Notes: a model not told the origin generated them from the letters alone. A stretch of 64,000 bases of DNA from Oscillospiraceae bacterium (GCA_022787085.1 JALFVE010000022.1:1-64000); one strand, 5' to 3'. Shown: positions 18,633 through 27,995, counted from the stretch's first letter. Program-made: numbers and translations.

Positions 18633-18757
18633 AATAAAAAAGACTAACCGCCCAAGTCGCACCTTGAGCGGATAGTTTCTAACATCATGTTAGGGACACA
18701 ATTATTCACCATGGAGCACACCGCCCGACGACTCTGTCGTCATCATGGCTGCTTCTT
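18633..18757 (-). ncRNA. Probable small structured RNA (~120 nt)
   Basis: A minus-strand consensus promoter (18763-18791) and a strong terminator bracket about 120 bases with no open reading frame. In transcript order: GACGAC-aga-GTCGTC hairpin (about 18727-18741), CTAACA-tga-TGTTAG hairpin (about 18680-18694), then a 14-bp terminator stem with one mismatch (ACTATCCGCTCAAG with CTTGGGCGGTTAGT, about 18643-18676) and CTTTTTT. I do not recognise an Rfam class; it lacks 6S, SRP, tmRNA and RNase P landmarks. It points away from the L,D-transpeptidase gene. It could alternatively be a long attenuated leader of the minus-strand genes below 18315. Confidence 0.65.
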
Positions 18758-18762
18758 TTATT

Positions 18763-18791
18763 AATATATCACAAAACAAGGCGCTTGTCAA
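18763..18791 (-). promoter_or_regulatory. Promoter of the small RNA
   Basis: Minus strand: TTGACA (18786-18791), 17-bp spacer, TATATT (18763-18768). Predicted start near 18756. Confidence 0.82.
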
Positions 18792-18814
18792 GGGATTTTT
18801 GAACATATCAAGTA

Positions 18815-18843
18815 TTGACAACCGTATAAAATAATGCTATGAT
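18815..18843 (+). promoter_or_regulatory. Promoter of the L,D-transpeptidase gene
   Basis: TTGACA (18815-18820), 17-bp spacer, TATGAT (18838-18843). The upstream in-frame ATG at 18839 lies inside the -10 box, so it cannot be the start codon of the gene. Confidence 0.88.
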
Positions 18844-18877
18844 AGTCCTGTATTATATTATAAAAAGGAAAATCGGA

Positions 18878-20404
18878 ATGGCAGAAATTAAAGAAAAAAC
18901 CACATTCTCAGATACAAACGATTACACCATAGACAGCGAGACCTCAAGCCTTATTTCCGCAGCTATTGCGGGAAAGAAAGAGGCTGCCGCAAAGGCAAGA
19001 TCGGCGCAGAAGAAAAAGATAATCATCATATCCTGCGTTACCGCCGCAGCTGTTATTGCGGCTGTGTATTTCGGAGGCTGGGCGGCTTCCATGGGAAAAT
19101 TTCTCCCGAATACATATATAAACGGCGTTGATGTGAGCAAAAAGAATATCTCCGAAGCCTGCGCTCTTGTAACGGCGCAGTGCGCTCCCTCGGGCATTAC
19201 CGTTATCGAGCGGAACGGCGACAAAAAGGAATTTTCCCCCTCGGATTTCGATTACAGCTATGATATTTTCGGGGAAGTGGGGGAAATCTACCGCAGCATA
19301 AGCCACAGCGGCTGGCTGTTCTCCTATTTTAACGAGTCGTATTACGAAACGGAGACAAAGCCCTCCTATGACGAAAATAAGCTGAAAAAGCTTTTGAACC
19401 GTGCGTCATGGGGTACTACCCCCACCGAGGATGCAAGGCTCGTTCACGGGGAAAACGGCTATTATGTCAAGGAAGAGGTCTACGGCGACAAGCCAAATAA
19501 GGACAAGCTCACCGAATATGTTCTTTCCGAGGCGGCAAAGGGCAATTTCACCATTGACCTTGAGGAAAGCGGCTGCTACGAAGAGCCGAAGGTCTTTGCA
19601 TCGGATATTGAGGCTGACCTTGACGCTCTCAACAATAAATTCAACTATGTTATAACCTACGATCTGGGCTATACCACCGAGGAGCTTACGGGAGCGCAGA
19701 TATACGAATGGATGGAGGACGGCGGAGTTCTGAACAGAAGCAAGGTGGAAAAATATGTTGATTCCCTTGCGGAGAAATACGACACCTTCATGACCGCCCG
19801 CAAATTTCAGACCACCAACCGCGGAACCATCACCATGAGTCAGGGACGGTATTCCACAGGGCAATACGGCTGGTGGACGGACAGAGAGAAAACCGTTGAA
19901 CGGCTTATCGGTCTTATTGAAGCGGGCGAATCCGTTACAATTGAGCCCGATTACGTCACCCTTGACACGGGATACAAGTACCGGGGCTTTGATTCCGCCC
20001 GCTCCGCAGAGGGGGATATCGGCAATACCTATATTGAGGTAGACCTTTCCGCTCAGCATATGTGGTATTACGAAAACGGCGAGCTGAAATTTGAAACGGA
20101 CCAGATAGTTTCGGGCAAGGCGAGCGACCCCAAGAGAAAAACTCCCGAGGGCGTTTACAGCGTTTACACCAAAAGCAAGAATTACACCATGAAAGCGGCT
20201 GACGGCTCATACACCGCAAAGTGCGCTTACTTTATGAGAATAAGCTTCGAGGGCATCGGCTTCCATGATCTGAGCCGCTCGGCTTACGGCGGAAATATCT
20301 ATCTCACCAACGGCTCCCACGGCTGTATCAATATGAAAGCAGCAGAGGTAAAGACGCTTTACGAAATGGTGGAAAGAGGCACGCCCGTTATAATGTATTA
20401 TTAA
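18878..20404 (+). CDS. L,D-transpeptidase (YkuD) with peptidoglycan-binding domain
   Basis: 508 residues from ATG 18878, chosen because AAAAAGGA lies 8 bases upstream and the earlier ATG is inside the promoter. One membrane anchor near residues 48-66 (IIIISCVTAAAVIAAVYFGG), two PG_binding_4-like repeats outside (residues ~75-330), then a YkuD domain with the catalytic motif HGCINMK near the end (nucleophile Cys). It forms 3-3 cross-links in the wall. Single-gene unit with its own promoter and terminator. Confidence 0.93.
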   Translation: MAEIKEKTTFSDTNDYTIDSETSSLISAAIAGKKEAAAKARSAQKKKIIIISCVTAAAVIAAVYFGGWAASMGKFLPNTYINGVDVSKKNISEACALVTAQCAPSGITVIERNGDKKEFSPSDFDYSYDIFGEVGEIYRSISHSGWLFSYFNESYYETETKPSYDENKLKKLLNRASWGTTPTEDARLVHGENGYYVKEEVYGDKPNKDKLTEYVLSEAAKGNFTIDLEESGCYEEPKVFASDIEADLDALNNKFNYVITYDLGYTTEELTGAQIYEWMEDGGVLNRSKVEKYVDSLAEKYDTFMTARKFQTTNRGTITMSQGRYSTGQYGWWTDREKTVERLIGLIEAGESVTIEPDYVTLDTGYKYRGFDSARSAEGDIGNTYIEVDLSAQHMWYYENGELKFETDQIVSGKASDPKRKTPEGVYSVYTKSKNYTMKAADGSYTAKCAYFMRISFEGIGFHDLSRSAYGGNIYLTNGSHGCINMKAAEVKTLYEMVERGTPVIMYY

Positions 20405-20410
20405 ACGAAA

Positions 20411-20449
20411 GTCCGTTCTTCAAGTAAATGAAGAGCGGACAATTTTTTT
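20411..20449 (+). terminator. Terminator after the L,D-transpeptidase gene
   Basis: 11-bp stem 20411-20421 with 20430-20440 (one G-U), then AATTTTTTT. Confidence 0.9.
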
Positions 20450-20464
20450 GATTTTCCGACAAAA

Positions 20465-20552
20465 TGTATATATACAGTATAAAGCGAATAATATACCGTA
20501 TATTTACATATTTTATGCATTTACCCGCCGTCAAAAGTGAATATTTTGCGTA
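20465..20552. promoter_or_regulatory. Candidate ArgR/AhrC operator region upstream of argG
   Basis: AT-rich palindromes resembling ARG boxes (TGNAT-N4-ATNCA type): TGTATATATACA at 20465-20476, TACATATTTTATGCAT at 20505-20520, and TGAATATTTTGCGTA at 20538-20552. They lie just upstream of the argG promoter. Base composition alone could produce some of these. Confidence 0.4.
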
Positions 20553-20579
20553 AATTAGGAAAAAATATGCAATTATGCC

Positions 20580-20607
20580 TTGACATTTCCCGCAAAGAGT
20601 GTATAAT
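20580..20607 (+). promoter_or_regulatory. Promoter of argG
   Basis: TTGACA (20580-20585), 16-bp spacer, TATAAT (20602-20607). Confidence 0.85.
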
Positions 20608-20671
20608 AATAATCAGCAGCTCCGCAGCTTATATGCGGGCAGGTTTAATTTTTTTACGGAGGTACTGTAAA

Positions 20672-21907
20672 ATGGCAGTTAATAAGGAAAGCATCAAAAA
20701 AGTCGTACTTGCATATTCGGGAGGTCTTGACACCTCTATCATCATCCCCTGGCTCAAGGAAAATTACAATAACTGCGAGGTAATTGCCGTTTCCGCAGAT
20801 GTCGGACAGGGCACCGAGCTTGACGGTCTTGAGGAAAAGGCTAAGAAAACAGGCGCATCCAAGCTCTACATTGAGGATCTCAAGGAAGAATTTATTCAGG
20901 ATTATGTTTATCCCACCGTTCAGGCAGGCGCAATTTACGAAGGCAAATACCTTCTCGGAACCTCCTTCGCACGTCCCATCATCGCAAAGAGAATAGCCGA
21001 GATCGCTCTCAAGGAGGGTGCTGACGCTATCTGCCACGGCTGCACAGGCAAGGGCAACGATCAGGTAAGATTCGAGCTTGCTATCAAGGCATTCGCTCCC
21101 GATATGGCTATCATCGCTCCCTGGAGAGAATGGTCCATCAAGTCCCGTGACGAGGAAATTGATTACGCAGAGGCTCACAACATCCCCCTCAAGATAACAA
21201 GAGAGACAAACTACTCCAAGGATAAGAACATCTGGCATCTTTCCCATGAGGGTCTCGATCTCGAGGATCCCGCAAATGAGCCTCAGTACAATAAGGAAGG
21301 CTTCTTAGAGCTGGGCGTATCTCCCGAGAAGGCTCCCGATAAGGCTACATATGTTACCATTCATTTTGAAAAGGGCGTTCCCACCGCTGTTGACGGCAAG
21401 AATATGAACGGAGTTGAGCTGGTAAGCACTCTTAACAAGCTTGGCGGCGAAAACGGCATCGGTCTTGTTGACCTGGTTGAGAACCGTCTTGTCGGCATGA
21501 AGTCCAGAGGCGTTTACGAGACTCCCGGCGGAACCATTCTTTACAGAGCACATGAGGCTCTCGAGACTCTCTGCCTCGATAAGGAAACCGCAAGGATCAA
21601 GTCCTATCTTTCCATCAAGTTTGCGGATATCGTTTATAACGGTCAGTGGTTCACTCCTCTCAGAGAGGCTCTTTCCGCATTCGTTTCCGATACTCAGAAG
21701 ACTGTTACAGGCGATGTAAAGCTCAAGCTTTACAAAGGAAATGTTATCCTCGCAGGCGTGACATCTCCCTACACCCTCTATGATGAGGAAGTTGCTACAT
21801 TTGATGAGGATCACGTTTACGATCAGTCCGACGCAGGCGGATTCATCAACATCTTCGGTCTGCCCACCCACGTTAAGGCAAAGCTCGACCAGAAGAGAGG
21901 AAAGTAA
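20672..21907 (+). CDS. argG: Argininosuccinate synthase
   Basis: 411 residues from ATG 20672, which has GGAGG 10 bases upstream; the frame stays open further upstream, but that region is leader. Joins citrulline and aspartate using ATP. The N-terminal PP-loop [17 protein letters not shown] binds [18 protein letters not shown] and PWREW are the other family signatures. First gene of the arginine region, with its own promoter, possible ArgR sites, and a terminator after it, so the downstream arg genes may need another promoter or readthrough. Confidence 0.97.
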   Translation: MAVNKESIKKVVLAYSGGLDTSIIIPWLKENYNNCEVIAVSADVGQGTELDGLEEKAKKTGASKLYIEDLKEEFIQDYVYPTVQAGAIYEGKYLLGTSFARPIIAKRIAEIALKEGADAICHGCTGKGNDQVRFELAIKAFAPDMAIIAPWREWSIKSRDEEIDYAEAHNIPLKITRETNYSKDKNIWHLSHEGLDLEDPANEPQYNKEGFLELGVSPEKAPDKATYVTIHFEKGVPTAVDGKNMNGVELVSTLNKLGGENGIGLVDLVENRLVGMKSRGVYETPGGTILYRAHEALETLCLDKETARIKSYLSIKFADIVYNGQWFTPLREALSAFVSDTQKTVTGDVKLKLYKGNVILAGVTSPYTLYDEEVATFDEDHVYDQSDAGGFINIFGLPTHVKAKLDQKRGK

Positions 21908-21948
21908 TTTCCAAAATTTATTCATAATAATATTTTTTGAATGTGTTA

Positions 21949-21978
21949 TGCCCGAAACACACCGTTTCGGGCATTGCA
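21949..21978 (+). terminator. Terminator-like hairpin after argG
   Basis: Perfect 10-bp stem TGCCCGAAAC (21949-21958) with 21964-21973, 5-base loop; tail only moderately T-rich. Confidence 0.7.
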
Positions 21979-22073
21979 CTTATTTCGTTTAAAAAAAGAG
22001 TATCCCGGAAATATATTGGAATAATATCATAAATAAAGCCGATCAGGGCAAAAGAGAAAGGACGCTCAAGTTT

Positions 22074-22634
22074 ATGAGAACAATTAATAAAAGAATATTA
22101 TCCGCACTGCTTGCGGCGGTCATGCTTATGCTGACCCTCACAGCCTGCGGTAAAGATAAACCCGATTATGAGAAATTAAAGACCGATATCGTTGGCATCT
22201 GGTGCGACATAAACGGCCCCGAGTATTTTGAAAATGACGGAAACCCCTATTATCAGTTATACGAATTTACCTCAGGCGGAGTTCTTGCATATCACACCAT
22301 AACTCCCGAGATAGCGCAGTATGTAGATGTAAATTATACACTCAGAGACGATTTTCTTGACGTTGACGGAGCAATGTGCAAGGTAAGCGTGGAAAACGAT
22401 GTCCTCAGCATGAAAAACGACTCGGGAACCACACAGCTGCGCCGTATGAGCATGGAGGAGGTATGCAACTTCGGAGTGGTTTATCTCGACAGCGACAACT
22501 ACCAAAAGCAGCTTGAATACACAGATTTCTTCAAAACCAACTGGCCCGGAGCAACTGCTGCGGAAACCGATCCGGCAGCTGCAGAAACAGAGGCAGCCGA
22601 ATCCGCAGAAGGCTCGGAAACAGCAGCAGAGTAA
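22074..22634 (+). CDS. Small lipoprotein of unknown function between argG and argH
   Basis: 186 residues. Lipoprotein signal with lipobox LTAC (Cys about 25), a globular part of ~120 residues with a lipocalin-like alternation (IVGIWCDINGPEYFENDGNP ... YQLYEFTSGGVLAY), and a C-terminal Ala/Glu-rich tail (TAAETDPAAAETEAAESAEG). It ends 17 bases before argH, so it is probably co-transcribed with it. No link to arginine synthesis is evident. The Glu/Ala tail resembles the linkers of the secreted proteins at 58-62 kb. Confidence 0.82.
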   Translation: MRTINKRILSALLAAVMLMLTLTACGKDKPDYEKLKTDIVGIWCDINGPEYFENDGNPYYQLYEFTSGGVLAYHTITPEIAQYVDVNYTLRDDFLDVDGAMCKVSVENDVLSMKNDSGTTQLRRMSMEEVCNFGVVYLDSDNYQKQLEYTDFFKTNWPGATAAETDPAAAETEAAESAEGSETAAE

Positions 22635-22651
22635 TGAAAGGACTGATTTAA

Positions 22652-24037
22652 ATGGCAAAGATGTGGGCAGGACGTTTCTCAAAAGAGGTAGATGAAAAGG
22701 TAAATGACTTCAATTCCTCAATATCCTTTGACTGCCGTATGTACAGGCACGATATCAAGGGCTCAATGGCGCACGCAAGGATGCTGGGCGAGCAGGGGAT
22801 AATCGCCCCCGAGGAAAGCGAAAAGATAATCAAGGGTCTGGAGGGGATACTTGCAGACCTTGACAGCGGCGCACTGAGCTTTGACCCCAACGCCGAGGAT
22901 ATCCATATGTTCGTGGAGCAGGTGCTCACCGAGCGCCTCGGCGATACGGGAAAAAGGCTTCACACCGCAAGAAGCAGAAACGATCAGGTGGCTCTCGATA
23001 TCAAGTATTTTCTGAAGGACGAATGTGACGAGATATCAAAGCTTGTCTATGAGCTTATCGAAACAATAATTGAGACCGCTCAGGAGCATTACGATACCGT
23101 AATGCCCGGATATACCCATCTCCAGAGAGCCCAGCCCGTGACCTTTGCCCACCATATAATGGCATATGCACAGATGCTCACACGAGATCTGGGCAGACTT
23201 GCCGACTGCAAAAAGCGCATGGACAGAATGCCCCTCGGCTCATGCGCTCTTGCAGGAACCACATATCCTCTGAACCGAAAGAGAGTTGCCGAGCTTCTTG
23301 ACTTTGCGGATATCACCTACAACAGCCTTGACGGCGTTTCCGACAGGGATTACTGCATTGAGCTTGCAAGTGCAATTTCCGTTCTTATGATGCACCTTTC
23401 CAGATTTTCCGAGGAGATAATCATGTGGTGCAGCTGGGAATTTAAATTTATTGAGCTGGACGACGCTTATTCAACAGGCTCATCTATCATGCCCCAGAAG
23501 AAAAATCCCGATATAACCGAGCTTATCAGAGGAAAGACGGGAAGAGTTTACGGCGATCTTATGACTCTCCTTTCCATGATGAAAAATCTCCCCCTTGCAT
23601 ACAACAAGGATATGCAGGAGGATAAGGAAGCTATATTTGACGCTGTTGACACCGTTAAGCTCTGTCTCTCCACCTTTATCCCCATGTTCAGGACCATGAC
23701 AGTTTTAAAGGACAACATGAGAAAGGCTGCGGCAAAGGGCTTTATAAATGCCACCGACTGCGCAGATTACCTTGTTAAGAAGGGAATGCCTTTCAGAGAC
23801 GCATATAAGATAACAGGCACTCTGGTTGCCCGCTGCATTGAGCTTGAGACTACTCTCGAGGAGCTTGACATCAAGGAATACAAGCGGCTTTCCGATGTAT
23901 TTGAGGAGGACGTTTACAAGGCTATCAACCTTGAGACCTGCGTAATGCAGAGAAATGTTGACGGCGGTCCCGCTCCCGAGGCTGTGGCAAAGCAGATAGA
24001 ACAGCTCAAATCCGAGCTTAAAGCATATAATTTCTGA
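22652..24037 (+). CDS. argH: Argininosuccinate lyase
   Basis: 461 residues, usual length. Splits argininosuccinate to arginine and fumarate; tetrameric. The fumarase-superfamily signature GSSIMPQKKNPDITE is present (catalytic Ser), with TARSRNDQVALD and MPGYTHLQRAQPVTFAHH as the other conserved regions. Start follows GAAAGGACTGATTTAA. argC follows after 24 bases. Confidence 0.97.
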   Translation: MAKMWAGRFSKEVDEKVNDFNSSISFDCRMYRHDIKGSMAHARMLGEQGIIAPEESEKIIKGLEGILADLDSGALSFDPNAEDIHMFVEQVLTERLGDTGKRLHTARSRNDQVALDIKYFLKDECDEISKLVYELIETIIETAQEHYDTVMPGYTHLQRAQPVTFAHHIMAYAQMLTRDLGRLADCKKRMDRMPLGSCALAGTTYPLNRKRVAELLDFADITYNSLDGVSDRDYCIELASAISVLMMHLSRFSEEIIMWCSWEFKFIELDDAYSTGSSIMPQKKNPDITELIRGKTGRVYGDLMTLLSMMKNLPLAYNKDMQEDKEAIFDAVDTVKLCLSTFIPMFRTMTVLKDNMRKAAAKGFINATDCADYLVKKGMPFRDAYKITGTLVARCIELETTLEELDIKEYKRLSDVFEEDVYKAINLETCVMQRNVDGGPAPEAVAKQIEQLKSELKAYNF

Positions 24038-24061
24038 TTTTTTCGGAAAGGAAATAAAACA

Positions 24062-25009
24062 ATGTCATACAAGATTTTCATAGACGGCAAAGAGGGAACC
24101 ACAGGACTGCGGATCGCCGACCGTTTCAAAAACCGCAGCGACATTGAGCTGCTTGAGATATCCGAGGAAAAGCGCAAGGACACCGAGGAGAGAAAGAAGC
24201 TTATCAATGCTTCGGATTATACATTTCTCTGCCTGCCCGACGCAGCAGCGATCGAGGCTGTTTCCCTTGTTGAAAACGACCGCACCAAGATAATAGACGC
24301 TTCCACCGCTCACCGAACAAACCCCGCATGGGTGTACGGTCTCCCCGAGCTTTCAAAGGAGCAGAGAAGGGCTGTTGCGGCATCAAAGAGAACCGCTGTC
24401 CCCGGCTGCTATGCCAGCGGCTTCAACTGTCTCATGTATCCCATGGTGAAGTCGAAAATAATCGCTCCCTATCACCCCGTTATCTGCCATGCGGTATCGG
24501 GCTACAGCGGCGGCGGCAAGAAGCTTATCGCAAGATATGAAGCAGAGGACAGAGATACTGAGCTTAACAGCACAAGAATGTATTCTCTCGGCAAGACCCA
24601 CAAGCACGTCAAGGAAATGATGGCGGTATCGGGACTTTCCTATCCTCCCATATTCTGTCCTTCGGTGGGTGATTTCTACAACGGAATGACCGTAACAATC
24701 CCCATTCATCTCAGAACAATGGCGAAAAAAGCCACTCCCCATGATGTATGGGAGATGTTCTCGGAGCATTACAAGGACGAGAGATTTGTAAAAGTAATGC
24801 CCTTCGGCGCCGAAGGAATGCCTGAGGAAGCTGAGCTTTTCTCAAACACCCTTGCGGACACCAATATGCTTCAGATATTTATTTACGGCAATGACGACCA
24901 CGTTCTCCTCTGCTCAAGGCTCGATAATCTGGGCAAGGGGGCAAGCGGTGCGGCTGTTCAGTGCATGAATATTATGATGGGCATTGATGAGGGTACGGGA
25001 TTAGAGTAA
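24062..25009 (+). CDS. argC: N-acetyl-gamma-glutamyl-phosphate reductase, short type 2 form
   Basis: 315 residues, matching the short class (about 310) rather than the ~345-residue class. Reduces N-acetylglutamyl phosphate with NADPH. N-terminal FIDGKEGTTGLRI is the nucleotide loop; the catalytic cysteine is Cys116 in VPGCYASGF; HKHVKEM carries the general-base histidine region. RBS GGAAAGGAAAT. It belongs to the argH-argC-...-argF series. Confidence 0.95.
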   Translation: MSYKIFIDGKEGTTGLRIADRFKNRSDIELLEISEEKRKDTEERKKLINASDYTFLCLPDAAAIEAVSLVENDRTKIIDASTAHRTNPAWVYGLPELSKEQRRAVAASKRTAVPGCYASGFNCLMYPMVKSKIIAPYHPVICHAVSGYSGGGKKLIARYEAEDRDTELNSTRMYSLGKTHKHVKEMMAVSGLSYPPIFCPSVGDFYNGMTVTIPIHLRTMAKKATPHDVWEMFSEHYKDERFVKVMPFGAEGMPEEAELFSNTLADTNMLQIFIYGNDDHVLLCSRLDNLGKGASGAAVQCMNIMMGIDEGTGLE

Positions 25010-25049
25010 TTTGTCTGCCAAAAATACACAACGCAAAAAAGGTGACGCT

Positions 25050-25454
25050 ATGACCCGAAAAAAATTCCTTGCCATTATGATAATATGGCTTGCAATCAGC
25101 ATGGCAGTGATAGGCTTTTTCAATATCCTATGGGAAGAATCGAAACCCTTTAATGCCGAAGGGGACGTTATACTGTTCAGCTTCGGCAGATAGGCTGTCC
25201 TTAACGAAAAGGAAAGCGCCGAGATAAGAAAAGTCCTTGCGGGTTCCTATAAAGTTGACTGCTGTACGCCGCAGAATGAGTTCGGGGTGCAGATAGGCGA
25301 ATACAAATTCTGTCCCGCAGCTGATTATTGTACCTGTATGGAAATATACAAGGGCAATGAAGATCTGGGCGGATATTACTTTTCGGACGACAGCAGCAGA
25401 GATGTCATATGGAATATGCTGTCACTGCATTTTAACGATTCCGAGCAAGGGTGA
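25050..25454 (+). pseudogene. Small membrane-anchored protein gene broken by an in-frame TAG
   Basis: ATG 25050 has AAGGTG upstream. It reads 47 codons with a membrane segment (FLAIMIIWLAISMAVIGFF), meets TAG at 25191-25193, then the same frame continues open for 86 more codons to TGA at 25452-25454 with ordinary composition (ESAEIRKVLAGSYKVDCC, YKFCPAADYCTCMEIYKGNE). A single CAG-to-TAG change would explain it. The next gene's ATG is 5 bases after the final TGA, as expected if the long frame was once a normal operon gene. I do not recognise the family. Confidence 0.7.
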
Positions 25455-25458
25455 TTTT

Positions 25459-25830
25459 ATGACACATTCCGAAATTCTCTCCTACTGCCTTCAAAAAAAG
25501 GGAGCATATGAGGATCACCCATTCGGAGAAGGCTGCACCGTTGTGAAGGTGAAAAAGCGGATATTCGCACAGCTTTTTGATCTTCATGGGGAGCCGATGC
25601 TCACCTTTAACGGAGATATCCCAACGGGGGAGTTTTACCGTACCATGTACCCCGAGGACGTAAAAAGAGGATATCACTGTCCCCCCGTTCAGCAGCCCTA
25701 TTTCAATACCGTAAGGCTTTCGGGCGGCGTTCCCGACCAGGAGCTTCTGCGAATGATAGACGGCTCATATAAATATGTAGTCTCAAAGCTAACAAAAAAG
25801 GCTCGGAGCGAGCTTTTAAACGATATATAA
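25459..25830 (+). CDS. MmcQ/YjbR family protein
   Basis: 123 residues from ATG 25459 (upstream frame extends into the preceding pseudogene and is not needed). CyaY-like YjbR fold by recognition: LSYCLQKKGAYEDHPFGEGC, VVKVKKRIFAQLF, then YHCPPVQQPYFNTVRLSGGV and PDQELLRMIDGSYKYVVSKL. The family binds DNA or nucleotides in some cases but has no firm role. Lies in the arginine operon between argC and argJ, 25 bases before argJ. Confidence 0.87.
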   Translation: MTHSEILSYCLQKKGAYEDHPFGEGCTVVKVKKRIFAQLFDLHGEPMLTFNGDIPTGEFYRTMYPEDVKRGYHCPPVQQPYFNTVRLSGGVPDQELLRMIDGSYKYVVSKLTKKARSELLNDI

Positions 25831-25855
25831 TCTATTATAAAAGAAGGTCATTGAT

Positions 25856-27085
25856 ATGGATTTTAAGACACTCGAAGGCGGCGTATGCGCCGCAAAGGGA
25901 TTTAAAGCAAGCGGAGTTTACTGCGGAATAAAGGAAAATCCCACCAAAAAGAACGATATTGCAATGCTTGTTGCCGATGTTATGTGCAACACAGCAGGAG
26001 TTTACACACAGAACAAGGTCAAAGGCGCACCCGTTATCGTTACAAAGAAAAATCTCGAAAAATCGGGCGGAAAGGCAAAGGCTGTCATTGTTAATTCAAA
26101 GAATGCCAACACCTGCAATGCAGACGGCGAGGAAAAGGCAAACGAGATGTGCCGCCTTACAGCTGATGCTTTAGGCATAAAGCCCGAGGAGGTCATCGTT
26201 GCTTCAACGGGAGTTATCGGACAGGTGCTTCCCATTGAGCCGATCAAGGCGGCTGTTCCTCAGCTTATGGAAAAGCTTTCCTATACGGGAAATCTTGAAG
26301 CTGCGACTGCTATAATGACTACCGATACGGTAAAAAAGGAATATGCCGTTGAATTTGAGATCGGCGGAAAGGTCTGCCGTATGGGCGGCATGGCAAAGGG
26401 CAGCGGTATGATACACCCCAATATGGCAACGACACTTAATTTCATCACCACCGACTGCGCCGTTTCCGTTCCCATGCTGCAGAAGGCTCTTTCGGAAATT
26501 GTGAAGATCACATATAACTGCCTTTCCGTAGACGGCGATCAGTCCACCAATGACACCTGTATGCTCATGTCGGACGGTCTTGCGGAAAATCCCGAGATAA
26601 CCGCCGAGGGTGCTGAATTTGATACATTCAAAGCCGCACTCTATCAGGTAATGGCAAATCTCACCCGTATGCTTGCCAAGGACGGCGAGGGTGCTACAAA
26701 GCTTCTCACCTGCGTATGCTCGGGTGCGCCCGACCTTGACACCGCTATTATCGTGGCAAAGAGCGTTATCCGTTCGCCCCTGTTCAAATGCGCTATGTTC
26801 GGCTCGGACGCAAACTGGGGACGTATCCTCTGCGCAATAGGCTATGCGGAGGCGGATTTCGACATTAACAAGGTGGACGTTTCCCTTGCTTCCAAGGCAG
26901 GAAAAATCAATGTATGCGCAAACGGTGCAGGCGTGGATTTCTCCGAGGACGAGGCTAAGAAGATACTCACCGAGGACGAGATAGATATTTACATTGATCT
27001 GAAGCTCGGAAACGAAAAGGCTACCGCATGGGGCTGCGACCTTACATATGATTATGTTAAGATAAACGGGGATTACCGCTCATAA
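25856..27085 (+). CDS. argJ: Glutamate N-acetyltransferase / ornithine acetyltransferase
   Basis: 409 residues. Recycles the acetyl group from N-acetylornithine to glutamate; with N-acetylglutamate synthase activity it allows the cyclic pathway, consistent with no argE or argA seen here. It is made as a proprotein that self-cleaves before Thr192 in GSGMIHPNMATTL, giving alpha and beta chains. TTDTVKKEYAVEFEIGG and SDANWGRI are further signatures. RBS AGAAGGTCATTGAT. Confidence 0.96.
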   Translation: MDFKTLEGGVCAAKGFKASGVYCGIKENPTKKNDIAMLVADVMCNTAGVYTQNKVKGAPVIVTKKNLEKSGGKAKAVIVNSKNANTCNADGEEKANEMCRLTADALGIKPEEVIVASTGVIGQVLPIEPIKAAVPQLMEKLSYTGNLEAATAIMTTDTVKKEYAVEFEIGGKVCRMGGMAKGSGMIHPNMATTLNFITTDCAVSVPMLQKALSEIVKITYNCLSVDGDQSTNDTCMLMSDGLAENPEITAEGAEFDTFKAALYQVMANLTRMLAKDGEGATKLLTCVCSGAPDLDTAIIVAKSVIRSPLFKCAMFGSDANWGRILCAIGYAEADFDINKVDVSLASKAGKINVCANGAGVDFSEDEAKKILTEDEIDIYIDLKLGNEKATAWGCDLTYDYVKINGDYRS

Positions 27086-27125
27086 TGAGTAATGATTTTA
27101 TTACATATCGGAAGGATAATTTCAA

Positions 27126-27995
27126 ATGAACAGCGAAAATAAGATTTCAAACGAAATACGCTCGCAGGTGCTTATAGACGCCCTGCCATACATTCAGAGA
27201 TACAATGACAAGATAGTTGTAATAAAATACGGCGGCAACGCTATGACAAACGAGGAGCTCAAGGACGCTGTTATGAGCGATATCGTGCTTCTGAACCTTG
27301 TCGGCATAAAGACCGTTCTCGTTCACGGCGGCGGCCCCGAGATAAACGATATGCTCAAAAGAGTGGGAATAGAGAGCAAATTTATAAACGGTCTCAGATA
27401 CACCGATGAAGCAACCGTTGATATCGTTAAAATGGTGCTTGCGGGCAAGGTGAACAAGGAGCTTGTTTCCCATCTTGCGCAGCATGGCGGAAATGCTCTG
27501 GGAATGTGCGGCATCGACGGTCAGATGATAATCTGTCACAAGATGGAAGGCGAAGTCGATCTTGGCTTTGTGGGCGAGATCGACAGGATAAATACCGCTC
27601 CCATTCTCGACGCTCTCAAAAACGGCTATGTTCCCGTTATATCTACCGTTGCCTGCGACGAGCATGGTCAGACCTACAATATTAATGCCGACACCGCCGC
27701 CGCAAGAATTGCCGCCGAGCTTAAAGCGGAAAATCTCATTCTTATGACCGATATCGTGGGACTCCTCCGAGACAAGGACGACAACGGTACTCTTATCCCC
27801 AAGGTGCAGGTCAGCGAGGTTCCCTTTATGAAGAGACAGGGCATTATCAGCGGAGGAATGATCCCGAAAATCGACTGCTGCGTTGAGGCTGTCAGACGAG
27901 GCGTTAAAAAGACCTGCATTATCGACGGCAGAGTGCCTCACTCAATTCTTATCGAGCTGCTTTCAAATGAGGGTATCGGCACGCAGTTTGTGTGA
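27126..27995 (+). CDS. argB: Acetylglutamate kinase
   Basis: 289 residues. Phosphorylates N-acetylglutamate. Amino-acid kinase fold: IVVIKYGGNAM (ATP-site lysine), VLVHGGGPEINDML (substrate Gly loop), and GGMIPKIDCCVEAVRRGV near the C-terminus. The family's arginine-inhibited members have an extra N-terminal helix; residues 1-20 here (NKISNEIRSQVLIDALPYIQ) fit that, so arginine feedback is plausible. Ends 31 bases before an unrelated gene. Confidence 0.96.
   Translation: MNSENKISNEIRSQVLIDALPYIQRYNDKIVVIKYGGNAMTNEELKDAVMSDIVLLNLVGIKTVLVHGGGPEINDMLKRVGIESKFINGLRYTDEATVDIVKMVLAGKVNKELVSHLAQHGGNALGMCGIDGQMIICHKMEGEVDLGFVGEIDRINTAPILDALKNGYVPVISTVACDEHGQTYNINADTAAARIAAELKAENLILMTDIVGLLRDKDDNGTLIPKVQVSEVPFMKRQGIISGGMIPKIDCCVEAVRRGVKKTCIIDGRVPHSILIELLSNEGIGTQFV

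Noticed and set aside
18839-18877. Upstream in-frame ATG as start of the L,D-transpeptidase
   Set aside because: It lies within the -10 box of the gene's own promoter, so it is not in the transcript.
25191-25193. TAG read as pyrrolysine or other recoding
   Set aside because: No pyl genes or recoding element seen in the window; a simple CAG-to-TAG nonsense change is the cheaper explanation.
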